A stretch of 64,000 nt of DNA, taken from the NCBI RefSeq assembly GCF_038024105.1, contig NZ_CP150661.1, positions 1,941,001 to 2,005,000 on the forward strand, given 5' to 3'. Positions within the stretch are counted from its first letter, which is position 1; each line of letters opens with the position of its first letter. The notes below the pieces were generated by a model. That model did not search any database. It was not told the origin of the DNA and saw nothing but the letters and a program-made list of their open reading frames with translations. Position numbers and translations under genes: made by a program. Origin of the DNA: Polaribacter butkevichii. Its GTDB lineage: Bacteria > Bacteroidota > Bacteroidia > Flavobacteriales > Flavobacteriaceae. Shown here piece after piece: positions 1 to 8,310 of the stretch.

Positions 1-2
1 GT

Positions 3-53
3 AAAACAGAATTACCTACCAAAGATGCTTCTGGCGATTTAGTAGCTATGTAA
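3..53 (+). CDS. 3' end of an unidentified gene (partial)
   Basis: An open frame enters from the left edge and ends KTELPTKDASGDLVAM-stop. It is followed 23 bases later by a strong terminator, which supports it being the true end of a gene. Sixteen residues are too few to name the protein. Confidence 0.55.
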   Translation, partial: KTELPTKDASGDLVAM

Positions 54-75
54 GAATCTAAAAATATATTTTATA

Positions 76-107
76 AAAAGGCATCAGTATTAACTGATGC
101 CTTTTTT
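76..107 (+). terminator. Rho-independent terminator of the leading partial gene
   Basis: A 13-bp perfect stem (AAAAGGCATCAGT with its complement) around a 4-base loop is followed by a T run. It closes the partial gene ending at 53. Confidence 0.85.
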
Positions 108-130
108 GTGTTTATAGAAACTATTTTTTT

Positions 131-256
131 AGGGCGTGCCCATTTTTAAAAAACACAATTTATAAACATTAAAATATCGCTTAAAAATGGTCAGGCTATC
201 CATTACAAGTCCTCGTTCGTACCTCACTGTGGGCTTTTCATTTCTATCCTTCACGC
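131..256 (-). repeat. Dispersed intergenic repeat, copy 1
   Basis: Read on the minus strand, this matches the element at 39931-40017: GCGT near the start, the core AAAAGCCCACAG, then CGAGGACTTGTAA, and a closing GGGCACGCCC. Copy 1 carries an extra AT-rich stretch near its 3' side, flanked by a small inverted repeat (ATTTTTAA/TTAAAAAT). No coding potential is visible. Confidence 0.7.
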
Positions 257-412
257 AAAAAAAGTTAACATAAAAAAACCTTCTACAAGATCCAAATTAT
301 CCTTATAAAAACAATTTACTTAACAAAACAATCATCAATTTAAATACTCACTAAAAAGCTTTTAAACAAAGCAATTAGTCCTAATTTTAAATAGCACAAA
401 AAAATAAAGACA

Positions 413-520
413 TAAAAAAAAGCGTCCCGTTTCAGGGAAGCTTTCCATTGGTTAACAAAACCACGACGCTTTTACTAAAGCGCCAAAACAACACAACTAA
501 TGCTGCCCTAACAAAAAGCA
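413..520 (-). ncRNA. Candidate structured small RNA with its own promoter and terminator
   Basis: A leftward transcript is predicted from a textbook promoter (526-555) to a T run at 420-414. The 3' half folds by eye into a closed multibranch: an outer 9-bp stem pairs 418-426 with 465-473 and encloses three small hairpins at about 427-436, 436-446 and 449-463. The 5' part has its own hairpin (501-506 with 517-522). The segment just 5' of the outer stem, around 474-483, can instead pair with the outer-stem strand at 465-473, giving an alternative fold. There is no open reading frame, and the next gene leftward lies on the other strand, so a trans-acting RNA is more likely than a riboswitch. I do not recognise it as SRP RNA, tmRNA, 6S or RNase P RNA. 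Confidence 0.6.
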
Positions 521-525
521 GCCGA

Positions 526-555
526 CAAATATACGATGTTTTTAAATATTCTCAA
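526..555 (-). promoter_or_regulatory. Promoter of the ncRNA candidate
   Basis: On the minus strand a -33 TTG (555-553) and a -7 TATATTTG (533-526) are separated by 19 bases. This is the same spacing and -7 sequence as at the tRNA-Val and tRNA-Glu promoters in this window. Confidence 0.75.
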
Positions 556-586
556 ATAAAGATGTTGTTTTTTATTTTATTCTCAA

Positions 587-616
587 TTGTCTATTAATTC
601 ATTTGATTGTATCTTT
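587..616 (+). promoter_or_regulatory. lysS promoter; decides the lysS start
   Basis: TTG at 587-589, 19 bases, then TATCTTTG at 609-616. The upstream in-frame TTG codon at 587 is the -33 element itself, so translation must begin further down, at the ATG at 653. Confidence 0.75.
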
Positions 617-652
617 GCAATCTTAAATAAACATCAGAAAACTAAACAGCAA

Positions 653-2347
653 ATGCAATTATCAGAACAAGAAGTTGTACGTAGAGAAAAGCTCGTAAAA
701 TTACGCGCTTTAGGCATCAATCCTTATCCTGCAGATTTATATCCTATAGATTCAAATTCGGCAAAGATAAAGCAAGAGTATGCTGAAGGAAAAAAGGTAA
801 TTATTGCTGGTAGACTAATGTCTATTAACATACAAGGAAAAGCTTCTTTTGCACAACTGCAAGATGGAGAAGGTAGAATACAAGTGTATTTTAACCGTGA
901 TGAAATTTGTATTGGTGAGGATAAAACGTTGTACAATGATGTTTTTAAAAAATTACTAGATTTAGGTGATTTTGTTGGTATAGAAGGGGAATTGTTTACT
1001 ACTAAAGTAGGCGAAAAAACAGTGCGTGTTAAGAACTTTACATTGTTAAGTAAGTCTTTAAAACCATTGCCTTTACCAAAAGTAAAAGACGGTGTTACTT
1101 ATGATGCTTTTACAGATCCTGAATTACGTTACAGACAACGTTATGCAGATTTAGTGGTAAACCCACACGTAAAGGAAGTATTTATAAAAAGAACTAAATT
1201 GTTTAACGCAATGCGTTCTTTCTTTAATGATGCTGGTTATTTTGAAGTTGAAACTCCGGTTTTACAACCAATTCCTGGAGGTGCAGCAGCAAGACCTTTT
1301 ATAACACATCATAACTCATTAGACATTCCATTATACATGAGAATTGCTAATGAATTGTATTTAAAAAGATTAATTGTTGGTGGTTTTGATGGTGTGTATG
1401 AATTTTCTAAAAACTTTAGAAATGAAGGAATGGACAGAACTCATAACCCTGAATTTACAGCCATGGAAATCTATGTATCTTACAAAGATTACAATTGGAT
1501 GATGGATTTTGCTGAGCAACTTTTAGAGCATTGTGCTATTGCTGTAAACGGAACTTCTGAAGCTACTTTTGGTGAACACAAAATAGACTTTAAAGCGCCT
1601 TATGCAAGAGTAACAATGGCAGATTCTATTAAACATTTTACTGGTTTTGATATTACAGGTAAAACAGAAGCTGAAATTAGAGAAGCTGCTAAAGGCATGA
1701 ATATTCCTGTGGATGAAACAATGGGAAAAGGAAAATTAATTGATGAGATTTTTGGTGAGAAATGTGAAGGAAACTACATTCAGCCAACTTTTATTACCGA
1801 TTATCCTAAAGAAATGTCTCCGCTTTGTAAAGAACATAGAGACAACCCAGAGTTAACAGAGCGTTTTGAGTTAATGGTTTGTGGTAAAGAAATTGCCAAT
1901 GCATATTCTGAATTAAATGACCCAATTGACCAACGTGAGCGTTTTGAGCATCAATTAAAATTAGCTCAAAAAGGAGATGATGAAGCAACTGAGTTTATTG
2001 ATGAAGATTTCTTAAGAGCTTTAGAATACGGTATGCCGCCAACGTCTGGAATGGGAATTGGAATGGACCGTTTAATTATGTTCTTAACAAACAACCAATC
2101 TATACAAGAAGTTCTTTTCTTCCCTCAAATGAGACCAGAGAAAAAAGCGGCTGCAGTAGAATTAAATAGCGATGAAAAAGCTGTTTTAGCGATTGTTACC
2201 AAAGCAGAAAAAATAGATCTAAACGACTTAAAAGTAAAGTCTGGTTTATCTAACAAAAAATGGGATAAAACCATTAAAGGTTTAACAAAACATAAAGTTG
2301 CAAAGGTGTCTAAAACAGATGAAGGTTTGTTTGTAGAGCTTGTGTAA
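653..2347 (+). CDS. lysS: Lysine--tRNA ligase, class II
   Basis: Charges tRNA-Lys with lysine in the cytoplasm. The 564-residue protein begins MQLSEQEVVRREKL. An N-terminal OB-fold anticodon domain covers about residues 40-160, followed by the class II catalytic core with motif 2 (FRNEGMDRTHNPEF) and the motif 3 region (GMGIGMDRLIM). After the usual end near FFPQMRPE there is a tail of about 60 residues resembling a small winged helix (KAVLAIVTKAEKIDLNDLKVKSGLS), which I recall from other Bacteroidetes LysS proteins. The start at 653 is chosen because the promoter covers the longer in-frame start. Confidence 0.96.
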   Translation: MQLSEQEVVRREKLVKLRALGINPYPADLYPIDSNSAKIKQEYAEGKKVIIAGRLMSINIQGKASFAQLQDGEGRIQVYFNRDEICIGEDKTLYNDVFKKLLDLGDFVGIEGELFTTKVGEKTVRVKNFTLLSKSLKPLPLPKVKDGVTYDAFTDPELRYRQRYADLVVNPHVKEVFIKRTKLFNAMRSFFNDAGYFEVETPVLQPIPGGAAARPFITHHNSLDIPLYMRIANELYLKRLIVGGFDGVYEFSKNFRNEGMDRTHNPEFTAMEIYVSYKDYNWMMDFAEQLLEHCAIAVNGTSEATFGEHKIDFKAPYARVTMADSIKHFTGFDITGKTEAEIREAAKGMNIPVDETMGKGKLIDEIFGEKCEGNYIQPTFITDYPKEMSPLCKEHRDNPELTERFELMVCGKEIANAYSELNDPIDQRERFEHQLKLAQKGDDEATEFIDEDFLRALEYGMPPTSGMGIGMDRLIMFLTNNQSIQEVLFFPQMRPEKKAAAVELNSDEKAVLAIVTKAEKIDLNDLKVKSGLSNKKWDKTIKGLTKHKVAKVSKTDEGLFVELV

Positions 2348-2365
2348 CAATATTATTTATTACTA

Positions 2366-2412
2366 AATGTCTTTCCGAAATGAGCCTTTTTAGGCGATTG
2401 AGGAATCTCATA
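2366..2412. repeat. Degenerate REP-like sequence
   Basis: TTTCCGAAATGAG followed by GAGGAATCTCAT resembles decayed copies of the imperfect palindromes common between Bacteroidetes genes (compare 52030-52198). GCCTTTTTAGGC forms a small hairpin inside it. Confidence 0.35.
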
Positions 2413-2418
2413 AATTAC

Positions 2419-2452
2419 AAAAGGAATTACAGCAATGTAGTTCCTTTTTTTT
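2419..2452 (+). terminator. Terminator downstream of lysS
   Basis: AAAAGGAATTAC pairs with GTAGTTCCTTTT (one G-U pair) around a short loop and is followed by a T run. Confidence 0.8.
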
Positions 2453-2468
2453 ATGATGTCTTTTTATG

Positions 2469-2499
2469 TTGTTTCTTACATAATTTTAGAATAGGTTTG
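2469..2499 (+). promoter_or_regulatory. Promoter of glsA
   Basis: TTG at 2469-2471, 20 bases, then TAGGTTTG at 2492-2499, about 25 bases before the start codon. Confidence 0.65.
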
Positions 2500-2523
2500 T
2501 GATTACTAAGAACATCAATAAGA

Positions 2524-3441
2524 ATGGAGAAGTATCAAAAAATAATTGAGGACGTTTATTTAGAAGTAAAAAATACACCTCATAGTGGTAAAGTAGCCAA
2601 TTATATTCCTGAATTAGCCTTTGTAGATCCTGAAAATTTTGGTGTAAATATTACAACTATTGATAAAGAATCTTTTGGTGTTGGCGATTTTAACAAAAAG
2701 TTTTCGGTACAAAGTATTACTAAAATCTTATCATTAACCTTAGCGTATAAATTTGAAGGCGGAAAATTATGGGACAGAGTAGATGTGGAACCTTCTGGAA
2801 ATCCGTTTAACTCCTTACTACAATTAGAAGCCGATTTAGGTAAACCTAGAAACCCTTTTATAAACGCTGGTGCAATTGTAATTTGCGATGTATTGGTAAG
2901 TCACCTTAAAAACCCAAAAGAAGACTTTTTAGACTTCTGTAAAGAAATTTCTAACATTTCTACTTTAAAATATAACGAGAAAGTAGCACTCTCAGAAAAA
3001 GGTTCTGGATATAGAAATGTGGCACTTTGTAATTTTATAAAATCTTTTGGCAACATTAAAAATGATGTAGAAGAGGTCTTAGATTTTTACTTTAATATGT
3101 GTTCTTTAGAAATGACTTGTAAAGAACTTTCTAAAACTGTACTTTTTTTAGCTGATGATCATTTTGTAACACATAAAGGAGAGCGCGTTCTTACGATGAG
3201 TCAAGCAAAAAGAATAAACGCTATTTTACTTACTTGTGGTTTTTATGATGAATCTGGCGAGTTTGCTTTTCGGGTTGGTTTACCAGGAAAAAGTGGTGTT
3301 GGTGGTGGTATTGTAGCCATTCATCCAGATCAATATTGTATTGCCGTTTGGAGTCCGAAGTTAAACATCAAAGGAAACTCTTATAAAGGAATGTTGTTTT
3401 TAGAGAAATTTACCTCTAAAACTACTTCTTCTATTTTTTAA
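2524..3441 (+). CDS. glsA: Glutaminase
   Basis: Hydrolyses L-glutamine to glutamate and ammonia. The 305-residue protein is full length for the serine-dependent beta-lactamase-fold glutaminases. The catalytic Ser-x-x-Lys is visible as FSVQSITK (Ser64, Lys67). Further family segments are NPFINAGAIV and, near the C-terminus, GLPGKSGVGGGIVAI. No signal peptide is present, so it is cytoplasmic. It has its own promoter and appears monocistronic. The family assignment is secure; a role in nitrogen supply or acid tolerance would be a guess. Confidence 0.94.
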   Translation: MEKYQKIIEDVYLEVKNTPHSGKVANYIPELAFVDPENFGVNITTIDKESFGVGDFNKKFSVQSITKILSLTLAYKFEGGKLWDRVDVEPSGNPFNSLLQLEADLGKPRNPFINAGAIVICDVLVSHLKNPKEDFLDFCKEISNISTLKYNEKVALSEKGSGYRNVALCNFIKSFGNIKNDVEEVLDFYFNMCSLEMTCKELSKTVLFLADDHFVTHKGERVLTMSQAKRINAILLTCGFYDESGEFAFRVGLPGKSGVGGGIVAIHPDQYCIAVWSPKLNIKGNSYKGMLFLEKFTSKTTSSIF

Positions 3442-3543
3442 ATAATACTTAAAAAGTTTAAAAATTCCTTTAAAATATTTATCCAGATTCTGTTGTAGGT
3501 TTCAAAAAAAAAGAGGAACTTTCTACTTTCAATCTTATATGAA

Positions 3544-5811
3544 ATGGAACAAGCTTCTATAAAATTTTCTTCTTTTGAAGAATACCCTACAACAGATAAA
3601 AGTCTTTGGTTAGACTACTCTAAAGAAAAAACTACTTTTAAAATTTGGTCTCCTAAAGCAACTGCTGTAAAACTAAATTTATATAAAACAGGTAATGATT
3701 CTGATGCTTTTGACACTGTAGATTTAATTGAGCAAGAAAATGGTATTTGGCTAAAAACTATAGACGGAGATTTAGACGGAACCTATTATACGTATCAAAC
3801 CTACATTGATGGATCTTGGTTAAATGAAACTCCCGGAATTTACGCTAAAGCAGTTGGTGTAAACGGAAACAGAGCCATGGTTTTAAATGCTGATAAAACG
3901 AACCCTAAAAATTGGGAGAAAGACAAATATGTGTTATTAGACGTGCCAAACCATGCGGTTATTTACGAACTTCATATCCGAAATATAACCATTCAAAAAG
4001 AAGCCAATTCATCCTACCCAGGTAAATATTTAGGTCTGATTGAAAAAGGCGTAAAAAGTACGCAAGATGTACCTACCGCTATAGATCATATAAAAAGATT
4101 AGGAATTACACATGTGCACTTATTACCTACTTTTGATCAATATTCTATTGATGAAACCCATTTAGAAACCCCACAATTTAATTGGGGCTACGATCCTCAA
4201 AATTACAATGTTCCAGAAGGTTCTTTTTCTACAGATCCTTTTAAAGCAGAAGTACGTATTAACGAATTTAAAACTATGGTACAGGCTTTTCATGAAGCAG
4301 GTATCGGAGTTGTTTTAGATGTTGTCTATAATCATACTGGTGTAAAAGAAACCTCTAATTTTAACTTAGAAAACCCAGGTTATTATTATCGATTTAATGA
4401 AGATGGTAGTTATTCTAACGCATCGGGTTGTGGTAATGAAACTGCCTCAGAAAGAAAAATGACTCAAAAATTTATGGTTGAGTCTGTAAAATATTGGACT
4501 GAGGAATATCATTTAGATGGTTTTCGTTTTGATTTAATGGCAATTCACGACATAGAAACTATGAATTTAATTGCCAATGAAGTAAAAAAAATAAACCCCA
4601 ATGCACTTATCTATGGTGAAGGTTGGGTTGGTGGTAGCTCTCCGCTACCAGAAGAAAAGCGTGCTTTAAAAAAACATATTTCGCAAATGCCACAAATTGC
4701 TGCTTTTTCTGATGATATTAGAGATGCTATAAAAGGAGCCGTTTTTGAAGATGAAAGTACAGGTTTTGTTAGTGGTGCAAAATTTACCGAAGAATCTATT
4801 AAATGCGGAATTGTAGGTGCCATAGAGCATCCACAAGTAAATTATGAATACGTAAATTATTCGAAAGCTCCCTGGGCTCAACAACCTTGGCAAGCAATTA
4901 ATTATGTTTCTTGTCATGATAATTTTACCTTATTCGATAAATTAAAAATATCTAGACCAGATGCTTCTGCAGAAGAAATTAAGGCAATGCATAAATTGTC
5001 TACCGCCATTGTAATGACTTCTCAGGGCACGCCTTTTTTACACGAGGGTTCAGAAATAATGAGCACTAAAAAAGGAGATCATAATTCATACAAATCTCCT
5101 GATGCTATTAATGAAATTGATTGGAATTTAAAGATTGTAAATGCTGATGTTTTATCTTACTACAAAAACCTTATTAAATTAAGAAAACTGCATCCTGCTT
5201 TTAGAATGCCAACAGCTAAGGAGGTTCAAGACAATTTAAAATTTAAAAAAATAGACGATGGTTTGGTTTCTTATCTGCTAAAAAACAATGCAAATAATGA
5301 CTCATGGTCTAAAATATTGGTAATTTTTAACGGACAAAATCGAGATATAAATTATGAGCTAAACCAATCTTATAAAGTTGCAGTAATTAAAGATTCTTTT
5401 GATTTTGAAGGTAAAGAAAGTGTTAGCGACACTGTAACTGTTCCTGCTATTTCTATGATGATTTTGTTTCAGAAAAAAATGAATGCCAAAGAAATATACT
5501 ATAAAGAAAAACTTTTAGGTTTGGTAGAAAAACTTTTTATTGAAACTGGTGATGCTAGAAGTAGGTTTATAAATTGCGAAGAAAGGTTAAAAGCTGCTTA
5601 TGCTGCTTCTAAAATTGAATCTAACTCTAATGATGTTATTGCTTTTTGGGATAATCTATGGAATGATTTAAACGAAAAAGAAGCACTTTATAATAATACC
5701 ATCGAACTTAAATCTTCTTTTTTAATGACCGTTCAATCTAAAGAAAATGATGCTTTAGAAAAATATTTGTTATTCTTTTTAAAAGAGGTATCAAGGTTAA
5801 TTTATTTCTAA
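3544..5811 (+). CDS. pulA: Type I pullulanase with an extra C-terminal domain
   Basis: Debranching enzyme cleaving alpha-1,6 links in pullulan or glycogen-type glucans. An N-terminal CBM48-like beta domain (about 1-140) precedes a GH13 barrel. Barrel motifs visible are DVVYNHT (about 259-265), DGFRFD with nucleophile Asp330, YGEGW with acid/base Glu359, and VSCHDN with Asp459. No signal peptide is present, so it probably acts on internal glucan or imported oligosaccharides. The usual C-terminal beta domain ends near residue 642; a further stretch of about 110 mostly helical residues, beginning MNAKEIYYKEKL, is not part of the standard enzyme and I do not recognise it. Confidence 0.93.
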   Translation: MEQASIKFSSFEEYPTTDKSLWLDYSKEKTTFKIWSPKATAVKLNLYKTGNDSDAFDTVDLIEQENGIWLKTIDGDLDGTYYTYQTYIDGSWLNETPGIYAKAVGVNGNRAMVLNADKTNPKNWEKDKYVLLDVPNHAVIYELHIRNITIQKEANSSYPGKYLGLIEKGVKSTQDVPTAIDHIKRLGITHVHLLPTFDQYSIDETHLETPQFNWGYDPQNYNVPEGSFSTDPFKAEVRINEFKTMVQAFHEAGIGVVLDVVYNHTGVKETSNFNLENPGYYYRFNEDGSYSNASGCGNETASERKMTQKFMVESVKYWTEEYHLDGFRFDLMAIHDIETMNLIANEVKKINPNALIYGEGWVGGSSPLPEEKRALKKHISQMPQIAAFSDDIRDAIKGAVFEDESTGFVSGAKFTEESIKCGIVGAIEHPQVNYEYVNYSKAPWAQQPWQAINYVSCHDNFTLFDKLKISRPDASAEEIKAMHKLSTAIVMTSQGTPFLHEGSEIMSTKKGDHNSYKSPDAINEIDWNLKIVNADVLSYYKNLIKLRKLHPAFRMPTAKEVQDNLKFKKIDDGLVSYLLKNNANNDSWSKILVIFNGQNRDINYELNQSYKVAVIKDSFDFEGKESVSDTVTVPAISMMILFQKKMNAKEIYYKEKLLGLVEKLFIETGDARSRFINCEERLKAAYAASKIESNSNDVIAFWDNLWNDLNEKEALYNNTIELKSSFLMTVQSKENDALEKYLLFFLKEVSRLIYF

Positions 5812-5866
5812 AGTAAAAATTTATCAATTAAAACAATTATACATCAACACAAAGCTCTAAAATAAT

Positions 5867-6565
5867 ATGATTCATTTGGACCTACCAGAAAATCAAATTC
5901 AGCAGGTTAGCAATTTTAAAGACCTTGCTTCTATTCCTTTTCAAGGACAAATAAATGCAATGTGTTGGAGCCGTAACTTAATGGGTGATTTTTCTGAAAT
6001 TGTTAAAAAAGCACCAATCTCAGAAAACATGGCAGAACTTACTCCAGAAGCACTTTTAGAACTTCAATTGAGTAAAGAAGGCCAATTGGCACGTACTATT
6101 CTTTTAAACGACTTTCAGTTGTTAAAAAGTCATGGTGCATCTCCTACAATTAATCTTATTAAATGCTATGAAAGAGATGATGCTTTTCCGTTTTTACCAA
6201 CCGATGTATATTCTTTTCATGTAGATCGATCACCAATACCAACCGATACTTTTTTATGCACGTATCATGGTGAAGCAAGTGATATTTTATCAAATGCACA
6301 AGCCACACAGAAAATACTGATTCCAGAAATAAGAACAGAACTCAAAAAATTATATGATGGAGATGATGCTGGTTTTGAATCTTTTTTAAGTGAATTTTTC
6401 TTTGATTTACATTATCAAGCAAAACCAGAGGCACAAATAATTAATTTAGGCATAGGTCATTTATGGAAACTAGCCATCGATCATCCAGAAAGCAAAGTAC
6501 TTCCTTGTCTTCATAGAGCTCCAAAGGAAAAAAAGGGAGAAACCCGGTTGATGTTAATTTGTTGA
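5867..6565 (+). CDS. DUF1826-like protein with HxD...Hx10R residues
   Basis: A 232-residue soluble protein of unknown function. The segments SFHVDRSPIPTDTFLCTYHG and LPCLHRAPKEKKGETRLML match what I remember of the DUF1826 family. His118-x-Asp120, His216 and Arg227 have the order and spacing (H-x-D, then H-x10-R) of Fe(II)/2-oxoglutarate oxygenases, so an iron-dependent oxygenase fold is possible. That is inference from motif geometry only. It follows pulA by 55 bases on the same strand and may share its transcript; an arsC fragment lies immediately downstream. Confidence 0.65.
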   Translation: MIHLDLPENQIQQVSNFKDLASIPFQGQINAMCWSRNLMGDFSEIVKKAPISENMAELTPEALLELQLSKEGQLARTILLNDFQLLKSHGASPTINLIKCYERDDAFPFLPTDVYSFHVDRSPIPTDTFLCTYHGEASDILSNAQATQKILIPEIRTELKKLYDGDDAGFESFLSEFFFDLHYQAKPEAQIINLGIGHLWKLAIDHPESKVLPCLHRAPKEKKGETRLMLIC

Positions 6566-6594
6566 TTAAAAATTCCAATTATTTACCATTGTAA

Positions 6595-6741
6595 GCCGTA
6601 AATAAAAAAATTATCATAAATAGAATGGTAGATGTAATGGTGCAATTTCCTAAATTAATAGAACGCCCAATTATTGTTAAAGGAGATAAAGCTGTTCTTA
6701 GAAGACCAATAGAAAATGTAATTAAATTACTCGCCAAATAA
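6595..6741 (+). pseudogene. Remnant of an ArsC/Spx-type arsenate reductase gene
   Basis: The frame reads INRMVDVMVQFPKLIERP, then IIVKGDKAVLRRPIENVIKLL and a stop. This is the C-terminal third of ArsC-family proteins, whose ends typically read NPKLIERPIVV...RPPENVLELL. The catalytic N-terminal part (CxxC/CxxS region) is missing: the frame is closed by a stop at 6592-6594 and DUF1826 coding lies just upstream. Only the segment needed for the C-terminal helices survives, so the gene is dead. Confidence 0.75.
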
Positions 6742-6787
6742 AGCAAACAACTTGTACTTAAAGCCAGCAGTATTAAATTTAAAAACA

Positions 6788-6818
6788 AAAAATCCTTCAC
6801 AAAATGTGAAGGATTTTT
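6788..6818 (-). terminator. Terminator downstream of tRNA-Val
   Basis: AAAAATCCTTCAC pairs with GTGAAGGATTTTT around a 5-base loop. The flanking A and T runs let it work in both directions. It sits 5 bases past the tRNA CCA end. Confidence 0.75.
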
Positions 6819-6822
6819 ACTT

Positions 6823-6900
6823 TGGTGGGCAATGAGGGATTCGAACCCCCGACCCTCTCGGTGTAAACGAGATGCTCTGAACCAACTGAGCTAATTGCCC
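6823..6900 (-). tRNA. tRNA-Val (anticodon TAC)
   Basis: Read on the minus strand: acceptor GGGCAAT/ATTGCCC, D stem GCTC/GAGC, anticodon stem TCTCG/CGAGA with loop TTTACAC, and T arm with TTCGAAT. Discriminator A and an encoded CCA follow. Confidence 0.96.
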
Positions 6901-6910
6901 TAAGCGGCTG

Positions 6911-6940
6911 CAAATATAACATACATTTTAGATATACCAA
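6911..6940 (-). promoter_or_regulatory. Promoter of tRNA-Val
   Basis: On the minus strand TTG (6940-6938), 19 bases, then TATATTTG (6918-6911), about 11 bases before the mature tRNA. Confidence 0.8.
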
Positions 6941-7046
6941 ACAAAAACATAAAATATTTTTTAATTTTTCTATTAATTAAACAACAAATCATTAAAGGAT
7001 CTATTTTATAAGTTAATCTATAAATGTATTTTGTTAATTTACCATT

Positions 7047-7703
7047 TCAAATAACTCTGCATTTTTTTTCAGTCATCATTCTATATTGATAAATATCTTC
7101 AATGGTAACAACCTTCATATTTTGTTTGTTTGCAAAATTACAAATTTCCGGAAGTCTAGACATTGTTCCGTCTTCATTGGTTAATTCACACAAAACAGCA
7201 ACATCTCTTAACCCTGCCATTTTCATTAAATCGATACTTCCTTCTGTATGACCTCTTCTTTTAAAAACACCTTCTTTTTGTGCCAATAAAGGAAATACAT
7301 GACCTGGATGTGATAAATCTTCTGGTTTTGCTTTTTCTGAAATAGCTGTTTTAATTGTTTGTAATCTGTCTTTTGCAGATACCCCTGTAGTAACCCCTTC
7401 TTTTGCTTCTATTGATACCGTAAATGCCGTTTGATTTTTACTGGTATTATCAATAACCATTGGTTTTAAATCTAGACTTTTACATTTATCTTCCGTTAAA
7501 CAAAGACACACTATACCACTACATTCTCGGATCATTAAAGCCATGTCCTTTTCCGTCATTTTATCTGCAGAAAAAATAATATCACCTTCATTTTCTCTGT
7601 TTTCATCATCTACAAGTAAAACTCCAAAACCTTTTTGTAATTTTTTAACAGCATTATTAACTCTTTCTACGCTGTTTTTTCCAAATGCATTTAAATTATT
7701 CAT
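7047..7703 (-). CDS. ribB: 3,4-dihydroxy-2-butanone 4-phosphate synthase
   Basis: Converts ribulose 5-phosphate to dihydroxybutanone phosphate and formate in riboflavin synthesis. The 218-residue protein is a stand-alone RibB, about the length of the E. coli enzyme, without a fused GTP cyclohydrolase II. Conserved segments are [12 protein letters not shown] (metal and substrate site), HPGHVFPL and [11 protein letters not shown]. It lies about 100 bases downstream of an FMN riboswitch on the same strand, so FMN feedback is expected. No other rib gene is in the window. Confidence 0.95.
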   Translation of the reverse strand: MNNLNAFGKNSVERVNNAVKKLQKGFGVLLVDDENRENEGDIIFSADKMTEKDMALMIRECSGIVCLCLTEDKCKSLDLKPMVIDNTSKNQTAFTVSIEAKEGVTTGVSAKDRLQTIKTAISEKAKPEDLSHPGHVFPLLAQKEGVFKRRGHTEGSIDLMKMAGLRDVAVLCELTNEDGTMSRLPEICNFANKQNMKVVTIEDIYQYRMMTEKKCRVI

Positions 7704-7807
7704 CTTTGCTACTTTTAAGTATTTATATTAATTCTTCTGAGCAAAGTGTACAACAATACAATACACAACTAATTTACATCAATTGTATAGTTAAGTAATA
7801 AACCTTT

Positions 7808-7918
7808 TCTTCTCTCATCCAGACTTTAACTGTCGGTTTTGGAGTTTCACCAAATCAGTCCTTTTTAAGGGAGTCGCGGACTTTTACCGCCGGTAGAGAA
7901 TTACACTCTGCCCTGAAG
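7808..7918 (-). promoter_or_regulatory. FMN riboswitch (RFN element) controlling ribB
   Basis: On the minus strand the conserved RFN blocks appear in order: TTCAGGGCAGAGTG, CTACCGGCGGTAAAAGTC, CGCGACTCCC, GATTTGGTGAAACTCC, CCGACAGT and GTCTGGATGAGAGAAGA. It precedes ribB. I see no clear terminator hairpin between the aptamer and the ATG, so the mode of control is undecided. Confidence 0.96.
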
Positions 7919-7928
7919 AAATTCACTA

Positions 7929-7936
7929 CAAATTTA
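7929..7936 (-). promoter_or_regulatory. -7 box for the FMN riboswitch-ribB transcript
   Basis: TAAATTTG on the minus strand, about 11 bases before the aptamer. No good -33 TTG is present at the expected distance. Confidence 0.5.
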
Positions 7937-7960
7937 ACCAATAATTTTCTATTTAGAGAA

Positions 7961-8310
7961 ACTCTTAAACCTTAAAAAACTTTTTTAACATTAAAGACAA
8001 ACACATAAAATAGTTATAAGTTAACCCATAAATCTATTTATAAATAGCAGCCAAACTACAAACAGAATCATCAAACAAAGACACTTTAGATAAATTATTA
8101 AAGAGGAATAAATATTTACGATATAAGACTAAAGCAAATAATGTCTTCAAAATAAATTTAATAGAACTAAAGCTCTACTTAAAATACATCTTAATACTAA
8201 AAGAAATACAAACTACATCAAAACAGAACTTAGAAAGGTTATTAACTATAGGAATGAGTTTTAACCAGACCGCTCTAACTTTGTTAGGTTTATTTAAATT
8301 TAAAGCAAAA
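7961..8310. other. AT-rich gap without recognised content
   Basis: About 350 bases between the ribB riboswitch promoter and the rpsT terminator. I found no convincing reading frame, tRNA, consensus promoter or repeat on either strand. Confidence 0.5.

Noticed and set aside
587-652. Longer N-terminus for LysS from TTG at 587
   Set aside because: The promoter -33 and -7 elements occupy this stretch and the extra residues are not LysS-like.
6579-6800. Minus-strand hydrophobic frame of 73 residues
   Set aside because: It is the antisense of the arsC remnant and begins inside the tRNA-Val terminator; hydrophobicity is expected from the antisense of Lys/Glu/Asn-rich AT-rich coding DNA.
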